DNA of 64,000 nt from Natronosalvus rutilus. Its GTDB lineage: Archaea > Halobacteriota > Halobacteria > Halobacteriales > Natrialbaceae. Each line of letters opens with the position of its first letter. Position 1 is the stretch's first letter. The position numbers and the translations under genes were made by a program. The DNA is taken from contig NZ_CP100355.1 of the NCBI RefSeq assembly GCF_024204665.1, positions 1,779,451-1,843,450 of the forward strand, in the 5' to 3' direction. The notes under the pieces were generated by a model. It made no database searches. It was given only the letters and a program-made list of their open reading frames with translations, and was not told the DNA's origin. Of the stretch, positions 9,709 through 19,178 are shown piece by piece.

Positions 9709-10433
9709 GCAACCATCAGAAACGACTCTCGGTACCGAAATCGTGGCCGGTCGAGCGCAAGACCGACGTCTTCACCGTCAAAGCGCGCGCCGGCCCCCAC
9801 GGCGAAGCCGGCGTTCCGCTGGTCATCCTCCTTCGGGACGTCCTCGGTTACGTCGACTCGAAGAAGGAAGCCCGGTACGCCCTCTCCCAGGACGCGATCC
9901 TGGTCAACGGCGAACTGATCAACGACGAGAAGCGTCCCATCGGGATGTTCGACATCGTCGGCTTCCCCGGACGCGAGGAGTACTACCGCGTCTTCCCCGA
10001 CGAGGGCGGCCGCCTCTCGCTGATCGATATCGACGCCGACGCCGCGGACAGCCGTCTCGGCAAGGTCGTCGGTAAACAGCAGGTCAGAGGCGGCGAGACG
10101 CAGCTCTCGCTCCACGACGGCACGAACGTCGTCGTCGACGAAGACTACAGCACGAACGACTCGATCGTCGTCGACAACGAGGACAAGTCGGTCGTCGCGC
10201 ACTTCCCCTACGAGGAGGGTGCGCTGGTCACCGCCGTCAGCGGCAATCACGGCGGGAAGATCGGCGAACTCGTCAACATCGACGTCACCCTCGGTAGCGG
10301 CTCGAACATCGTCACGGTCGAAACCGACGACGGCGAGTTCGAAACCGTCGAGGAGTACGTGTTCGTCATCGACGAGAACTTCGTCGGCGACGACGACTCG
10401 TCGGAAGCGGCGAGCGGAGGTGACGACGAATGA
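9705..10433 (+). CDS. rps4e: Small-subunit ribosomal protein eS4
   Basis: This 242-aa archaeal/eukaryotic protein has the N-terminal S4e segment ([20 protein letters not shown]), an S4 RNA-binding domain ([20 protein letters not shown]), a central S4e domain and a KOW-like region ([20 protein letters not shown]). The tail is acidic. It overlaps rpl24 and rpl5 by four bases each. Confidence 0.96.
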   Translation: MSNHQKRLSVPKSWPVERKTDVFTVKARAGPHGEAGVPLVILLRDVLGYVDSKKEARYALSQDAILVNGELINDEKRPIGMFDIVGFPGREEYYRVFPDEGGRLSLIDIDADAADSRLGKVVGKQQVRGGETQLSLHDGTNVVVDEDYSTNDSIVVDNEDKSVVAHFPYEEGALVTAVSGNHGGKIGELVNIDVTLGSGSNIVTVETDDGEFETVEEYVFVIDENFVGDDDSSEAASGGDDE

Positions 10434-10975
10434 GCGAAAGTGAAGCCGGCGAGGCCGACTTCCACGAGATGCGCGAACCCCGCGTCGAGAAAGTCGTCGT
10501 CCACATGGGCGTCGGCCGCGGCGGCCGCGACCTCGGACGGGCCGAGGACATCATCGAGGAGATTACGGGCCAGCAGAGCGTCCGCACCCAGGCGAAGGCG
10601 ACCGAACCCGAGTTCGGCATCCGCCAGGGCGACCCGATCGGCACGAAGGTCACCCTCCGCGGTGACGACGCCGAGGACTTCCTCGAGACGGCGCTGCCGC
10701 TCGCGGACCTCTCGGCGTCACAGTTCGACCAGACCGGGAACTTCAGCTTCGGCGTCGCCGAGCACACCGAGTTCCCGAGCCAGGAGTACGACCCGAACGT
10801 CGGGATCTACGGCCTGGACGTGACGGTCAACCTGGTCCGACCGGGCTATCGCGTCACGAAGCGAGCCAAAGCGACCCAGGCGATTCCGTCGCGACACCGA
10901 CTGACCCCCGAGGACGCCATCGCGTACCTCGAGTCGAGTTACGACGTGGACGTGGAGGTGCCAGACGATGAGTGA
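10430..10975 (+). CDS. rpl5: Large-subunit ribosomal protein uL5
   Basis: This 181-aa protein binds 5S rRNA in the central protuberance. Motifs include [38 protein letters not shown] and [20 protein letters not shown]. The C-terminus overlaps rps14 by eight bases. Confidence 0.97.
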   Translation: MSESEAGEADFHEMREPRVEKVVVHMGVGRGGRDLGRAEDIIEEITGQQSVRTQAKATEPEFGIRQGDPIGTKVTLRGDDAEDFLETALPLADLSASQFDQTGNFSFGVAEHTEFPSQEYDPNVGIYGLDVTVNLVRPGYRVTKRAKATQAIPSRHRLTPEDAIAYLESSYDVDVEVPDDE

Positions 10976-11150
10976 AAGCGAAACTGAGAACGAACAGACG
11001 GGCGAGCACGCCGCCAAGCGCACGGGGCAGGAAGCGGCCTGCCAGCGCTGTGGTCGCAAGCAGGGGCTGGTCGGCAAGTACGACATCAACCTGTGCCGGC
11101 AGTGCTTCCGCGAGATCGCCCGCGACATGGGATTCAAGAAGTACAAATGA
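10968..11150 (+). CDS. rps14: Small-subunit ribosomal protein uS14 (zinc-binding type)
   Basis: This 60-aa head protein has two zinc-binding pairs, CQRC and CRQC, 16 residues apart, plus the C-terminal signature [13 protein letters not shown]. About 20 N-terminal residues form a haloarchaeal extension. The stop codon overlaps the rps8 start (ATGA, 11147-11150). Confidence 0.96.
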   Translation: MSESETENEQTGEHAAKRTGQEAACQRCGRKQGLVGKYDINLCRQCFREIARDMGFKKYK

Positions 11151-11539
11151 CCGGGAACGATCCACTCAGTAACGCGCTGTCGGGCATCGACAATGCCGAG
11201 AGCGTCGGACACCTGAGCCACGAGGTAGAACCCGCCTCCAACGTCATCGGCAGCGTCCTCGAGGTCTTCTACGACCGCGGGTACATCGACGGCTTCGAGT
11301 TCGTCGACGACGGCAAAGCCGGCACGTTCGAGGTCGAACTGAAAGGAGCGATCAACAAATGCGGCCCCGTCAAGCCCCGATATTCCGTCAAGGCCGACGA
11401 ATTCGAGAAGTGGGAGAAGCGATTCCTCCCGGCTCGAGACTTCGGCGCGCTCGTCGTGACGACGAGTGAAGGAATCATGAGCCACTACGAGGCTCGAGAG
11501 CAGGGCATCGGTGGCCAGGTGATCGCGTACGTCTACTAA
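11147..11539 (+). CDS. rps8: Small-subunit ribosomal protein uS8
   Basis: This 130-aa primary 16S rRNA-binding protein of the platform has [18 protein letters not shown] at the N-terminus and [18 protein letters not shown] at the C-terminus. The ATG overlapping the rps14 stop was chosen because it gives the normal family length; upstream in-frame codons lie inside rps14. Confidence 0.97.
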   Translation: MTGNDPLSNALSGIDNAESVGHLSHEVEPASNVIGSVLEVFYDRGYIDGFEFVDDGKAGTFEVELKGAINKCGPVKPRYSVKADEFEKWEKRFLPARDFGALVVTTSEGIMSHYEAREQGIGGQVIAYVY

Positions 11540-11541
11540 CA

Positions 11542-12075
11542 ATGCGAACCGAACTGGACATCCCAGACGACGTAACCGCCGAGGTCGATCACCTCGACGT
11601 GACGATCGAGGGCCCGGAAGGCAGCGTTACCCGCCGCCTCTGGTACCCGGACGTCACTGTCGACGTCGACGACGACCGCGTGGTCATCGAGAGCGAGACG
11701 GAGAACGCGAAAACGAACGCGACCGTCGGCACCTTCGAGAGCCACATCCGAAACGCCTTCCACGGCGTGACCGAGGGATGGGAGTACGAGATGGAAGTCT
11801 TCTACTCTCACTTCCCGATGCAGGTCCGCGTCGAAGGCGAGGAGGTCGTCATCGAGAACTTCCTCGGCGAGAAAGCACCGCGACGAACGACTATCCACGG
11901 CGACACCGAGGTTAACGTCGACGGCGAAGCGCTGACGCTCTCCGGCCCGAACAAGGAGCACGTCGGTCAGACCGCCGCCGACATCGAACAGCTGACCAAG
12001 GTGAAAGGCAAGGACACCCGCGTCTTCCAGGACGGGGTCTACATCACCCAGAAGCCACAGAAAGGAGGTGCCTGA
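11542..12075 (+). CDS. rpl6: Large-subunit ribosomal protein uL6
   Basis: This 177-aa protein lies near the sarcin-ricin loop. It has two repeated beta domains: LDVTIEGPEGSVTRRLWYPD in the first, and VNVDGEALTLSGPNKEHVGQ with TKVKGKDTRVFQDGVYI in the second. Length is normal for archaea. Confidence 0.97.
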   Translation: MRTELDIPDDVTAEVDHLDVTIEGPEGSVTRRLWYPDVTVDVDDDRVVIESETENAKTNATVGTFESHIRNAFHGVTEGWEYEMEVFYSHFPMQVRVEGEEVVIENFLGEKAPRRTTIHGDTEVNVDGEALTLSGPNKEHVGQTAADIEQLTKVKGKDTRVFQDGVYITQKPQKGGA

Positions 12076-12078
12076 TAG

Positions 12079-12786
12079 ATGGCTGACGACGACCAACCAC
12101 AGGAACTCGAAGACATCAGCGGCGTCGGTGAGAGCAAGGCCGACGCACTCCGCGAGGCCGGGTTCGAGTCCATCGAGGACGTCAAAGAGGCCGACCAGGA
12201 CGACCTGGCCGAGGCCGAGGGCATCGGTAACGCGCTCGCTGCGCGTATCAAAGCCGACGTCGGCGACCTCGAGGTTACGGAAGAGACCGAGGCCGAGATC
12301 GAAGACGAGGCCGCCGAGGAAGAAGAAGCGACCGAAGACGTCGAGACCGAACTGCAGCCCCGTGGCCTGACCGAGAAGACGCCCGACCTCGACGACGAGG
12401 AAGCGCGCCTGCTCGGCCGGCGCCACGCCGAGGGCAAGCCGCAGTTCAAGCGACAGGACTACCACAAGAAAAAGCGCACGCCGGAATCGTGGCGGCGCCC
12501 GCGTGGTGGCCTCTCGAAGCAGCGTCGTGGTATCAAAGGCAAGGGCCCGAAGGTCCAGGCCGGCTACCGCACGCCCGAGGCCGTTCGGGGCAAACACCCG
12601 AGCGGTTTCGAGGAGGTCTACGTCGAGAACACGGACGACCTCGAGGGTGTCGACGGCGACACCCAGGCCGTCCGCATCGCCAGCTCCGTCGGCGCTCGCA
12701 AGCGCGAGCGAATCGAGGAGCAGGCCGAGGACGCGGAAATCCGCGTTCTGAACCCGACCTACGTCGAAGTCGAGGTGGACGAATGA
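12079..12786 (+). CDS. rpl32e: Large-subunit ribosomal protein eL32 with an N-terminal helix-hairpin-helix domain
   Basis: The 235-aa product has the L32e core from about residue 95 ([40 protein letters not shown]). An extra N-terminal domain (about 1-60, [20 protein letters not shown]) is a helix-hairpin-helix of the kind seen in DNA- or RNA-binding proteins. An acidic Glu/Asp/Ala linker joins the two. This fusion is known from haloarchaeal L32e; its purpose is unclear. The stop overlaps the rpl19e start. Confidence 0.95.
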   Translation: MADDDQPQELEDISGVGESKADALREAGFESIEDVKEADQDDLAEAEGIGNALAARIKADVGDLEVTEETEAEIEDEAAEEEEATEDVETELQPRGLTEKTPDLDDEEARLLGRRHAEGKPQFKRQDYHKKKRTPESWRRPRGGLSKQRRGIKGKGPKVQAGYRTPEAVRGKHPSGFEEVYVENTDDLEGVDGDTQAVRIASSVGARKRERIEEQAEDAEIRVLNPTYVEVEVDE

Positions 12787-13232
12787 CTGACCTGAGTTCA
12801 CAGAAGCGACTCGCAGCGGACGTCCTCGACGTCGGGCAGAACCGCGTCTGGTTCGATCCCGAGGCCCAGGGCGACATCGCGTCGGCGATCACTCGCGAGG
12901 AGATTCGCGAACTGATCGACGACGGAACGATCCGGGCGAAAGACGCCCGCGGAAACTCCCGCGGCCGTGCCCGCAAACGCAATGAGAAGCGCTCCTACGG
13001 CCACAAGAAGGGGCCTGGCAAGCGCCGCGGCAAGAAGGGTGCCCGCCAGAACCAGAAAGAGGAGTGGACGAACAAGATTCGCGCACAGCGCCGGAAGCTC
13101 CGCGAACTCCGCGACCAGGGCGAGATTACGCCCACGCAGTACCGCCAGCTCTACCGCAAGGCAGCCGGCGGGGAGTTCCGCAGCGTCCGGTACCTGTTGA
13201 ACTACATCGACAACGAATACGGTGACCAATAA
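12783..13232 (+). CDS. rpl19e: Large-subunit ribosomal protein eL19
   Basis: This 149-aa basic protein contributes to an intersubunit bridge. [40 protein letters not shown] and the Arg/Lys-rich [20 protein letters not shown] segment are diagnostic. The ATG at 12783 overlaps the rpl32e stop. Its last base is the first base of rpl18. Confidence 0.97.
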   Translation: MTDLSSQKRLAADVLDVGQNRVWFDPEAQGDIASAITREEIRELIDDGTIRAKDARGNSRGRARKRNEKRSYGHKKGPGKRRGKKGARQNQKEEWTNKIRAQRRKLRELRDQGEITPTQYRQLYRKAAGGEFRSVRYLLNYIDNEYGDQ

Positions 13233-13780
13233 TGGCGACAGGACCACGATACAAGGTACCGATGCGGCGTCGCCGTGAGGTCCGGACAGACTACCATCAG
13301 AGGTTGCGCCTGCTGAAATCGGGGAAACCCCGCCTCGTTGCTCGCGTGAGCAACAAGCACGCCACGGCGCAGCTGATCACCCCCGGCCCTAACGGTGACG
13401 ACACGCTCGCCAGTGCTCACTCGAGCGACCTCGAGGAGTACGGCTGGAACGCGCCGACGAGTAACCTCTCGGCTGCGTACCTGACCGGCCTGCTGGCCGG
13501 GAAGCGAGCGGTAGACGCCGGCGTCGACGAGGCCGTCCTCGATATCGGCCTCAACAAGGCGACGCCCGGAAACAAAGTGTTCGCGATCCAGGAGGGCGCG
13601 ATCGACGCGGGGCTCGAGATTCCCCACAACGACAGCGTCCTCGCCGACTGGTCGCGTACTCGCGGCGAGCACATCGCCGAGTACGCCGAACAGCTCGACG
13701 AGCCGCTTTACAGCGGCGACTTCGACGCGACGGACCTTCCCGAACACTTCGACGACGTACGAGAGGCGATCTTAGAATGA
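13232..13780 (+). CDS. rpl18: Large-subunit ribosomal protein uL18
   Basis: This 182-aa 5S rRNA-binding protein of the archaeal/eukaryotic L5e type has [40 protein letters not shown] and [20 protein letters not shown]. The stop overlaps the rps5 start. Confidence 0.97.
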   Translation: MATGPRYKVPMRRRREVRTDYHQRLRLLKSGKPRLVARVSNKHATAQLITPGPNGDDTLASAHSSDLEEYGWNAPTSNLSAAYLTGLLAGKRAVDAGVDEAVLDIGLNKATPGNKVFAIQEGAIDAGLEIPHNDSVLADWSRTRGEHIAEYAEQLDEPLYSGDFDATDLPEHFDDVREAILE

Positions 13781-14409
13781 GTGCAAACGACTACGACAAC
13801 GGGTGGCAGCCTGTAACCCGACTCGGGAAGCTCGTTCAGGAGGGCGAAATCGACACGATGGAGGACGCCCTCAACTCTGGACTTCCCCTCAAAGAGCCCG
13901 AACTCGTCGACCAGCTCCTCCCCGGACTGAACGACGAGGTGCTGGACATCAACATGGTCCAGCGGATGACCGACTCCGGCCGCCGGGTGAAGTTCCGGTG
14001 TGTCGTCGCCGTCGGCAACCGCGACGGCTTCGTCGGCTACGCCGAGGGTCGCGAGGACCAGGTCGGCGCCGCCATCCAGAAGGCGATCGGTATCGCGAAG
14101 CTGAACCTCATCCAGGTGCCCCGCGGCTCCGGGTCGTGGGAGGACCGTTCGGACCGGCCTCACTCGCTGACCCGACGGACGACCGGCAAGGCCGGCTCCG
14201 TCGAGGTCGAACTCATCCCAGCCCCCGAGGGGCTGGGCCTGGCCGCGAGCGACACCGTGCGCGCGGTGCTCGAACTCGCCGGCATCGAAAACGCCTGGAC
14301 GAAGAGCCACGGCAACACCCGAACGACGGTGAACCTGGCGAAAGCGACCTACAACGCGCTCGAGAACGCCTCGCAGTCGCGCATCCCACGAGAGGTGGCC
14401 GAACGATGA
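13777..14409 (+). CDS. rps5: Small-subunit ribosomal protein uS5
   Basis: This 210-aa protein acts in decoding accuracy and mRNA entry. It has the double-stranded-RNA-binding-like domain ([40 protein letters not shown]) and the C-terminal S5 domain ([20 protein letters not shown]). It overlaps its neighbours by four bases on both sides. Confidence 0.97.
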   Translation: MSANDYDNGWQPVTRLGKLVQEGEIDTMEDALNSGLPLKEPELVDQLLPGLNDEVLDINMVQRMTDSGRRVKFRCVVAVGNRDGFVGYAEGREDQVGAAIQKAIGIAKLNLIQVPRGSGSWEDRSDRPHSLTRRTTGKAGSVEVELIPAPEGLGLAASDTVRAVLELAGIENAWTKSHGNTRTTVNLAKATYNALENASQSRIPREVAER

Positions 14410-14879
14410 CGGCGAAAGCAATCGTCCAGATTCGCGGCGAGGTCAACCGCCAGCAGGCTGTCGACGACACGCTGTCGATGCTGAACCTGCACAAGGTCAA
14501 CCACCTCACCATCGTCCCCGACTCCGACACCTACCGCGGGATGATCACCAAAGTCCACGACTTCGTGGCCTACGGCGAACCCGACGCCGAGGTACTCGAG
14601 ACGGTGCTCGAAAAGCGAGCGGAACCGCTCGAGGGCCGCCAGTCCGATGTCAACGAGGACTGGATCGCCGAGCACACCGAGTTCGACGACTTCGCCGCCC
14701 TCGCCGAGGCGCTCCTCGCAGAGGAGACGACGCTTCGCGAGCAGGGGCTGTCGCCGACGCTGCGACTGCACCCGCCACGTGGTGGCCACGAGGGCGTCAA
14801 ACACCCAACCGGAAACGGTGGGCAACTCGGAAAGCATACAACCGAGGAGATTAACGCCCTGCTAACGGCGATGCGATAA
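14406..14879 (+). CDS. rpl30: Large-subunit ribosomal protein uL30
   Basis: The 157-aa archaeal-type L30 begins [20 protein letters not shown] and has [20 protein letters not shown] and [20 protein letters not shown]. The long form (about 155 aa) is usual in archaea, against about 60 aa in bacteria. The ATG overlapping the rps5 stop is the natural start. Confidence 0.96.
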   Translation: MTAKAIVQIRGEVNRQQAVDDTLSMLNLHKVNHLTIVPDSDTYRGMITKVHDFVAYGEPDAEVLETVLEKRAEPLEGRQSDVNEDWIAEHTEFDDFAALAEALLAEETTLREQGLSPTLRLHPPRGGHEGVKHPTGNGGQLGKHTTEEINALLTAMR

Positions 14880-14881
14880 CC

Positions 14882-15394
14882 ATGACGAGCAAGAAACGAC
14901 GTCAGCGCGGCTCGCGAACCCACGGCGGCGGTACGCACAAGAACCGCCGCGGGGCCGGCCACCGAGGTGGCCGCGGCAAAGCCGGGCGTGACAAACACGA
15001 GTTCCACAACTACGAATCGAGAGAGAAACACGGCTTCAAGCGACCGCAGGGCGCCCAGCCCACCGTCGCCGAGATCGACGTCCAGAAACTCGACGAGGAC
15101 GCGATCCTCTACGTCGCCGACGATCAGGCTGAAGAGACCGGCGACGGCTACGCCATCGACGCCCGCGACGTCGTCGATGACGGCTACGAGGCCGACGTCG
15201 TCAAGGTCCTCGGCAGCGGCCAGGTCCGGAACGCACTCGAGATCACCGCGGACGCCTTCACCGAGACGGCCCGCGAGAAACTCGAGGACGCCGGTGGTGA
15301 AGCGATCGTCTCCGAGCGTGCACAGCAGGCTGCGGAGGCGGACGATGACGACGCGGACGACGCTGACGAAGCCGACGAGGCGACCGAGGACTAA
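14882..15394 (+). CDS. rpl15: Large-subunit ribosomal protein uL15
   Basis: This 170-aa late-assembly protein has the Gly/Arg/Lys-rich N-terminal arm (KRRQRGSRTHGGGTHKNRRG) and a globular part (KVLGSGQVRNALEITADAFT). The C-terminal 25 residues are almost entirely Asp, Glu and Ala. It is the last ribosomal gene before secY. Confidence 0.96.
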   Translation: MTSKKRRQRGSRTHGGGTHKNRRGAGHRGGRGKAGRDKHEFHNYESREKHGFKRPQGAQPTVAEIDVQKLDEDAILYVADDQAEETGDGYAIDARDVVDDGYEADVVKVLGSGQVRNALEITADAFTETAREKLEDAGGEAIVSERAQQAAEADDDDADDADEADEATED

Positions 15395-15396
15395 CC

Positions 15397-16869
15397 ATGG
15401 GATGGAAGGAAGCCGCCGAACCGGTCTTGACGCGGATGCCCACCGTCCGCCGCCCGGAGGGGCACGTCCCCTTCAAGCGAAAGCTGGGGTGGACGGCGGG
15501 AATCCTCGTGCTGTACTTCTTCCTGACGAACATCGCGGTTTTGGGGATCAGTACCCAGGGTGGTGAGGACCTGTTCGGCCAGTTCCGGGCAATCCTCGCC
15601 GGTGCACACGGCTCGCTCCTGCAGGTCGGTATCGGCCCAATCGTCACCGCCAGCATCGTGTTGCAGTTGCTCGGTGGGGCGAATCTGCTCGGGCTCGACA
15701 CCGACGACCCGCGCGACCAGGTCCTCTACCAGGGCCTGCAGAAGTTGCTCGTCGTCGTGATGACGGCGCTGACGGCCCTGCCGATGGTGTTCGCCGGCAG
15801 CTTCCTTCCGGCAGCGAACGTCATCGAACTCGGCGGCCTCACGCTCACCGGGGCGGAGGTTCAGACGCTGATGTTCATACAGATCTTCATCGGCGGGATC
15901 CTCATCCTCTACATGGACGAGGTGGTCAGCAAGTGGGGCGTTGGCAGCGGTGTCGGCCTGTTCATCATCGCCGGGGTCAGCCAGCGCCTCGTCTCGGGAT
16001 TCCTCTCGCTTTCCGACGAGGGATTCTTCTACAGCTGGTACCAGATCCTGTTCACTGACGAGATCGCGGTCAACTCCTGGCTCAGTAGCGAGGGTTTCAA
16101 CACGCTGTTCATCGCCGATAACGGTGGCCAACTGTTGGCGCTCGCGACGACGCTGTTGATCTTCGGGATCGTCGTCTACGCGGAATCCGTCCGCGTCGAG
16201 ATTCCGCTGAGCCACGCCCGCGTGAAGGGTGCTCGCGGACGCTTCCCCGTGAAGCTCATCTACGCGAGCGTCCTGCCGATGATCCTCGTTCGCGCCGTGC
16301 AGGCGAACATCCAGTTCCTCGGCCAGATCATCCAGAGTCAGTGGTCGATGCCCGGATGGCTCGGCGTCTACGCCAACGGACAGCCGGTCGGCGGGTTCTT
16401 CTACTACTTCGCGCCGATCTACTCGCCGAACGACTGGATGTGGTGGACGGGACAGACCCCCGCGGGAATCGACCCCTGGCAGATCATGGTGCGGATCGGC
16501 ATCGACGTGACCTTCATGGTCGTCGGCGGTGCCATCTTCGCCATCTTCTGGGTCGAGACGACGGACATGGGGCCGAAAGCGACGGCTCGACAGATCCAGA
16601 ACTCCGGGATGCAGATCCCCGGCTTCCGCCAGAACGCGGTTGTCGTCGAGAAGGTCATGGAGCGGTACATTCCGCAAGTGACCGTCATCGGCGGCGCGCT
16701 CGTCGGGTTGCTCGCCGTCTGGGCGAACATGCTCGGCACCATCGGCGCCGTCTCCGGAACCGGCCTGCTGCTCGCGGTCTCGATCACGTACAAACTGTAC
16801 GAGGAGATCGCCGAGGAGCAGTTGATGGAGATGCATCCGATGATGCGCCAGATGTTCGGCGGCGAGTAG
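15397..16869 (+). CDS. secY: Preprotein translocase subunit SecY
   Basis: The 490-aa membrane protein forms the central channel for protein export and membrane insertion. It begins GWKEAAEPVLTRMPTVRRPE and has about ten hydrophobic segments. One includes a plug-region-like GGEDLFGQFRAILAGAHGSL, and the cytoplasmic loop ETTDMGPKATARQIQNSGMQ falls before the last two helices. The C-terminus ends MHPMMRQMFGGE. It closes the ribosomal superoperon, two bases after rpl15, as in other archaea. Confidence 0.97.
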   Translation: MGWKEAAEPVLTRMPTVRRPEGHVPFKRKLGWTAGILVLYFFLTNIAVLGISTQGGEDLFGQFRAILAGAHGSLLQVGIGPIVTASIVLQLLGGANLLGLDTDDPRDQVLYQGLQKLLVVVMTALTALPMVFAGSFLPAANVIELGGLTLTGAEVQTLMFIQIFIGGILILYMDEVVSKWGVGSGVGLFIIAGVSQRLVSGFLSLSDEGFFYSWYQILFTDEIAVNSWLSSEGFNTLFIADNGGQLLALATTLLIFGIVVYAESVRVEIPLSHARVKGARGRFPVKLIYASVLPMILVRAVQANIQFLGQIIQSQWSMPGWLGVYANGQPVGGFFYYFAPIYSPNDWMWWTGQTPAGIDPWQIMVRIGIDVTFMVVGGAIFAIFWVETTDMGPKATARQIQNSGMQIPGFRQNAVVVEKVMERYIPQVTVIGGALVGLLAVWANMLGTIGAVSGTGLLLAVSITYKLYEEIAEEQLMEMHPMMRQMFGGE

Positions 16870-17010
16870 CCACGTCTGTCGCACACTTTCTGCCGTTCTC
16901 ACCGCTCTCGAGCGACGCTACTACCCTCGAGCACTCGAAATCTCTATGGCCGCTGTAGCGTCGTCAGCGACGGATACGTCCCGGTTCGGACTGGTCCGTC
17001 TCCGCGACAA

Positions 17011-17035
17011 TATATCAAAACATATAAAAGTTATA
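17011..17035 (+). promoter_or_regulatory. AT-rich promoter upstream of the HdeD-family gene
   Basis: Two TATA-like stretches (AATATATC and ACATATAAAAGTTATAT) stand out in GC-rich surroundings 36-60 bases before the start at 17071. The region from 16870 to 17070 holds no gene. Confidence 0.5.
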
Positions 17036-17070
17036 TCCTCTCACACGTCGTAGTAGTACTGGTGACTATA

Positions 17071-17658
17071 ATGAGCACAGTGACTACAGAAAGCGGAATG
17101 GGAACGACGAACTGGCGACCGCTGGCCTACGCGGGAAGCGCGATTGTACTCATCGGATTGCTCGCGATTGCCCTCCCGTTCGCCACGGGACTCGCCGTTA
17201 CGTACCTCCTCGGCGGACTACTGGTGGTCGGCGGGATCGCCCACGCTGGACACGCGTTCACCACCCGAGACTGGAAAGGGTCGCTTTGGCAGGCGACGCT
17301 CGCGGGCATTTCCATCGCCGCTGGCTTGCTCCTGTTCGTGAACCCGATCGTCGGACTCGCCAGCCTGACGCTGCTGGTCATTGCGTACCTGCTCGTCGAC
17401 GGGTTCGCCGAGCTCGCCCTCGCCCTGCAGATGGCCGGCGAGGCGGGACGCGGCTGGATCGCCGCCAGCGGGACGCTCTCGCTCATCCTGGCGGGGCTGC
17501 TCTGGGCCGGATTCCCCTCGAGTGCGGCCTGGGTCGTCGGGTTCGTCGTCGGCGCCAGCCTGCTCGCGACGGGAATATCGATGATCGCCGTAGCCTACCG
17601 CGGCCGCAGCGCTGGCGAGGACATGACGCCGCCGGCTACAAGTCCTCGCGGCGCCTGA
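17071..17658 (+). CDS. HdeD-like membrane protein (DUF308)
   Basis: The 195-aa product has about six hydrophobic segments in a repeated pattern (IVLIGLLAIALPFATGLAVT, LLLFVNPIVGLASLTLLVIA, AWVVGFVVGASLLATGISMI). With the small-residue turn before NPIVG this is typical of the HdeD/DUF308 family. The bacterial member HdeD is linked to acid resistance; no such role is shown for haloarchaea. The ATG at 17071 is preferred to a GTG nine bases upstream. It is a single gene with its own promoter. Confidence 0.7.
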   Translation: MSTVTTESGMGTTNWRPLAYAGSAIVLIGLLAIALPFATGLAVTYLLGGLLVVGGIAHAGHAFTTRDWKGSLWQATLAGISIAAGLLLFVNPIVGLASLTLLVIAYLLVDGFAELALALQMAGEAGRGWIAASGTLSLILAGLLWAGFPSSAAWVVGFVVGASLLATGISMIAVAYRGRSAGEDMTPPATSPRGA

Positions 17659-17752
17659 CGCACTCTTTTCGACCCTCGAGCGACCACTGGCGGAGGCACA
17701 ACTGCAGGATATATATGGGCGAAGGGACAAGCCTGTTCTAAGAGCTGGTTCG

Positions 17753-18214
17753 ATGTCAGAGATATACCTGATAAGCACACTCCTGATGGGATTAATCGTG
17801 CTCGGCGCGGCGGCGATCATCACCCGAATGGGTCAGCGCGCGACGCCGAGCGGGCACGCGGGAACGCGCAGCGGGTACGCCGAGTGGTCGCCACGAACGG
17901 CTACCGAAGACAGCCGCATCGTCGCCCTCGCGAAGACGCCCGCGATCTGGGCGCTCGGCTTCGTCGGCACTGCCATCGCCCTCCTGGCCGGCGCGGTCCT
18001 GGTCGTCAGCGAAGGAGAGTACGTGGACTCCGCACTGGTCGAACCGATCGTCTTCGCCGTCGGCGGCGCCGCCCTGATCGGCTACGTCTTCTTCGGTGCG
18101 TACTTCGCCGCTCGAGATCGGTTCGGAAACACGGCCATGGGCGTTGCCTTCGCGACGCTCACCCTGGGCGTCCTGGGACTGCTCGCGGTTGCAGTCCTCC
18201 TCCTGATGGGATAG
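17753..18214 (+). CDS. Small haloarchaeal membrane protein, unknown function
   Basis: The 153-aa product has four likely membrane segments (an N-terminal helix about 5-24, IWALGFVGTAIALLAGAVLV, VFAVGGAALIGYVFFGAYFA, TLTLGVLGLLAVAVLLLMG). A soluble Arg/Ser/Thr-rich loop (about 25-60) lies between the first two. I do not recognise a named family. A TATA-like GGATATATATGGG about 40 bases upstream supports expression as a single gene. Confidence 0.65.
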   Translation: MSEIYLISTLLMGLIVLGAAAIITRMGQRATPSGHAGTRSGYAEWSPRTATEDSRIVALAKTPAIWALGFVGTAIALLAGAVLVVSEGEYVDSALVEPIVFAVGGAALIGYVFFGAYFAARDRFGNTAMGVAFATLTLGVLGLLAVAVLLLMG

Positions 18215-18591
18215 GCTGGCATCTTTTCAGTACTTCAGTACGTTTTCCCGACTGGCCGTATCGATCGCTCGAGCGAGTGCGGACGCTTCTATCGTTCTCG
18301 AGTGTTATCCAGTGACAGTGGGCGCAGCCTGCTGGGGGCACGTCCGTACGATGACTGCCTCGTGATGTGGGTTCATCGGAGACGTCTGTACATCGGGCCG
18401 TGGACTCGCCCAATACGTCTGTGACGTCGGCACCCGGTGTGACTTTGCCGTGACGACGTCCTAGTCGTCGACTCGAGCGAAGTCACGCCACGACGTTCGC
18501 GAGACTGAGAGCGGGAGGAATGAGATGAGAGAAAGAACGGTACAGGCGAGAAAACGGGAGAGGCCATGCGAACCGCCGCGGCCGTCGACCG
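18215..18591. other. Intergenic stretch without a supported gene
   Basis: 377 bases between two convergent genes. Short open frames exist but have no recognisable protein signature, and I see no repeats or RNA gene. Confidence 0.6.
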
Positions 18592-18855
18592 CTACTGGAT
18601 CGAGAAGCCGGCGGCGACCGCCAGCAGGAAGACCATGAAAACGGCGCTGAGCATCACATAGGTGATCGAGCGCGGCTCGTCCACGAGGTGCTGGTACCAG
18701 CCCGAGATGAGTAGGGACTTGATGACGGCGAGGAAGAGCGTCGCTCCTACGGCGAACTCGTAGGTAAACCAGGGGAGTTCGAAGAACACGAACTTTGCCG
18801 TCCCTAACGACAGCAACAGGACGTAGATGATGGTGTAGGTTCGTACACTCGACAT
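18592..18855 (-). CDS. Cytochrome c oxidase subunit IV-like small membrane protein
   Basis: The 87-aa product starts MSSVRTYTIIYVLLLSLGTA and has three hydrophobic helices (about 4-26, 33-54, 63-87). This matches the bacterial/archaeal subunit IV (COX4_pro) pattern, including KFVFFE in the first loop. Subunit IV stabilises heme-copper oxidases. The catalytic subunits are not in this window, so it is an orphan subunit here. The ATG at 18855 is preferred over a codon 24 bases upstream because it begins directly before the first helix. Confidence 0.65.
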   Translation of the reverse strand: MSSVRTYTIIYVLLLSLGTAKFVFFELPWFTYEFAVGATLFLAVIKSLLISGWYQHLVDEPRSITYVMLSAVFMVFLLAVAAGFSIQ

Positions 18856-18950
18856 TGGTGAGACTTCGGAGAGACGCACACTTATACCTTCCTCATGCGG
18901 CTTCCGCGGGTGACTGTTCGCGTTTGGGACCGGTCGCGCTTCACGTGCTC

Positions 18951-19071
18951 AACTGGTCGTGTTGCACGGTCGGAAATGGCCGTGCTACGGTCGAAATTGG
19001 CCGAACTGTACGATCGGCGAAGGTCGCTCTGCATGGTCGACACTGGCTGCCCAGTTTAACCGACACTGGCC
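18951..19071 (+). repeat. Array of degenerate 21-23 bp direct repeats
   Basis: Five copies of a 16-bp core resembling ACGGTCGAAATTGGCC start at 18966, 18987, 19010, 19033 and 19056, a spacing of 21, 23, 23 and 23. The first three are closest to each other and the last two are weaker. It lies between the divergent subunit IV gene (start 18855) and the large membrane protein (start 19179). The two-helical-turn spacing fits a protein-binding array, but that is inference. Confidence 0.6.
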
Positions 19072-19178
19072 ACTCGAGCCGACAATTGCAACATCGGCGA
19101 CGAGCGTCCGGATTATCGGTGGCCGGACCCGACTCGACAACGACACCATCATGCCCGTCCGGGCCCTCGAGTCGACCA

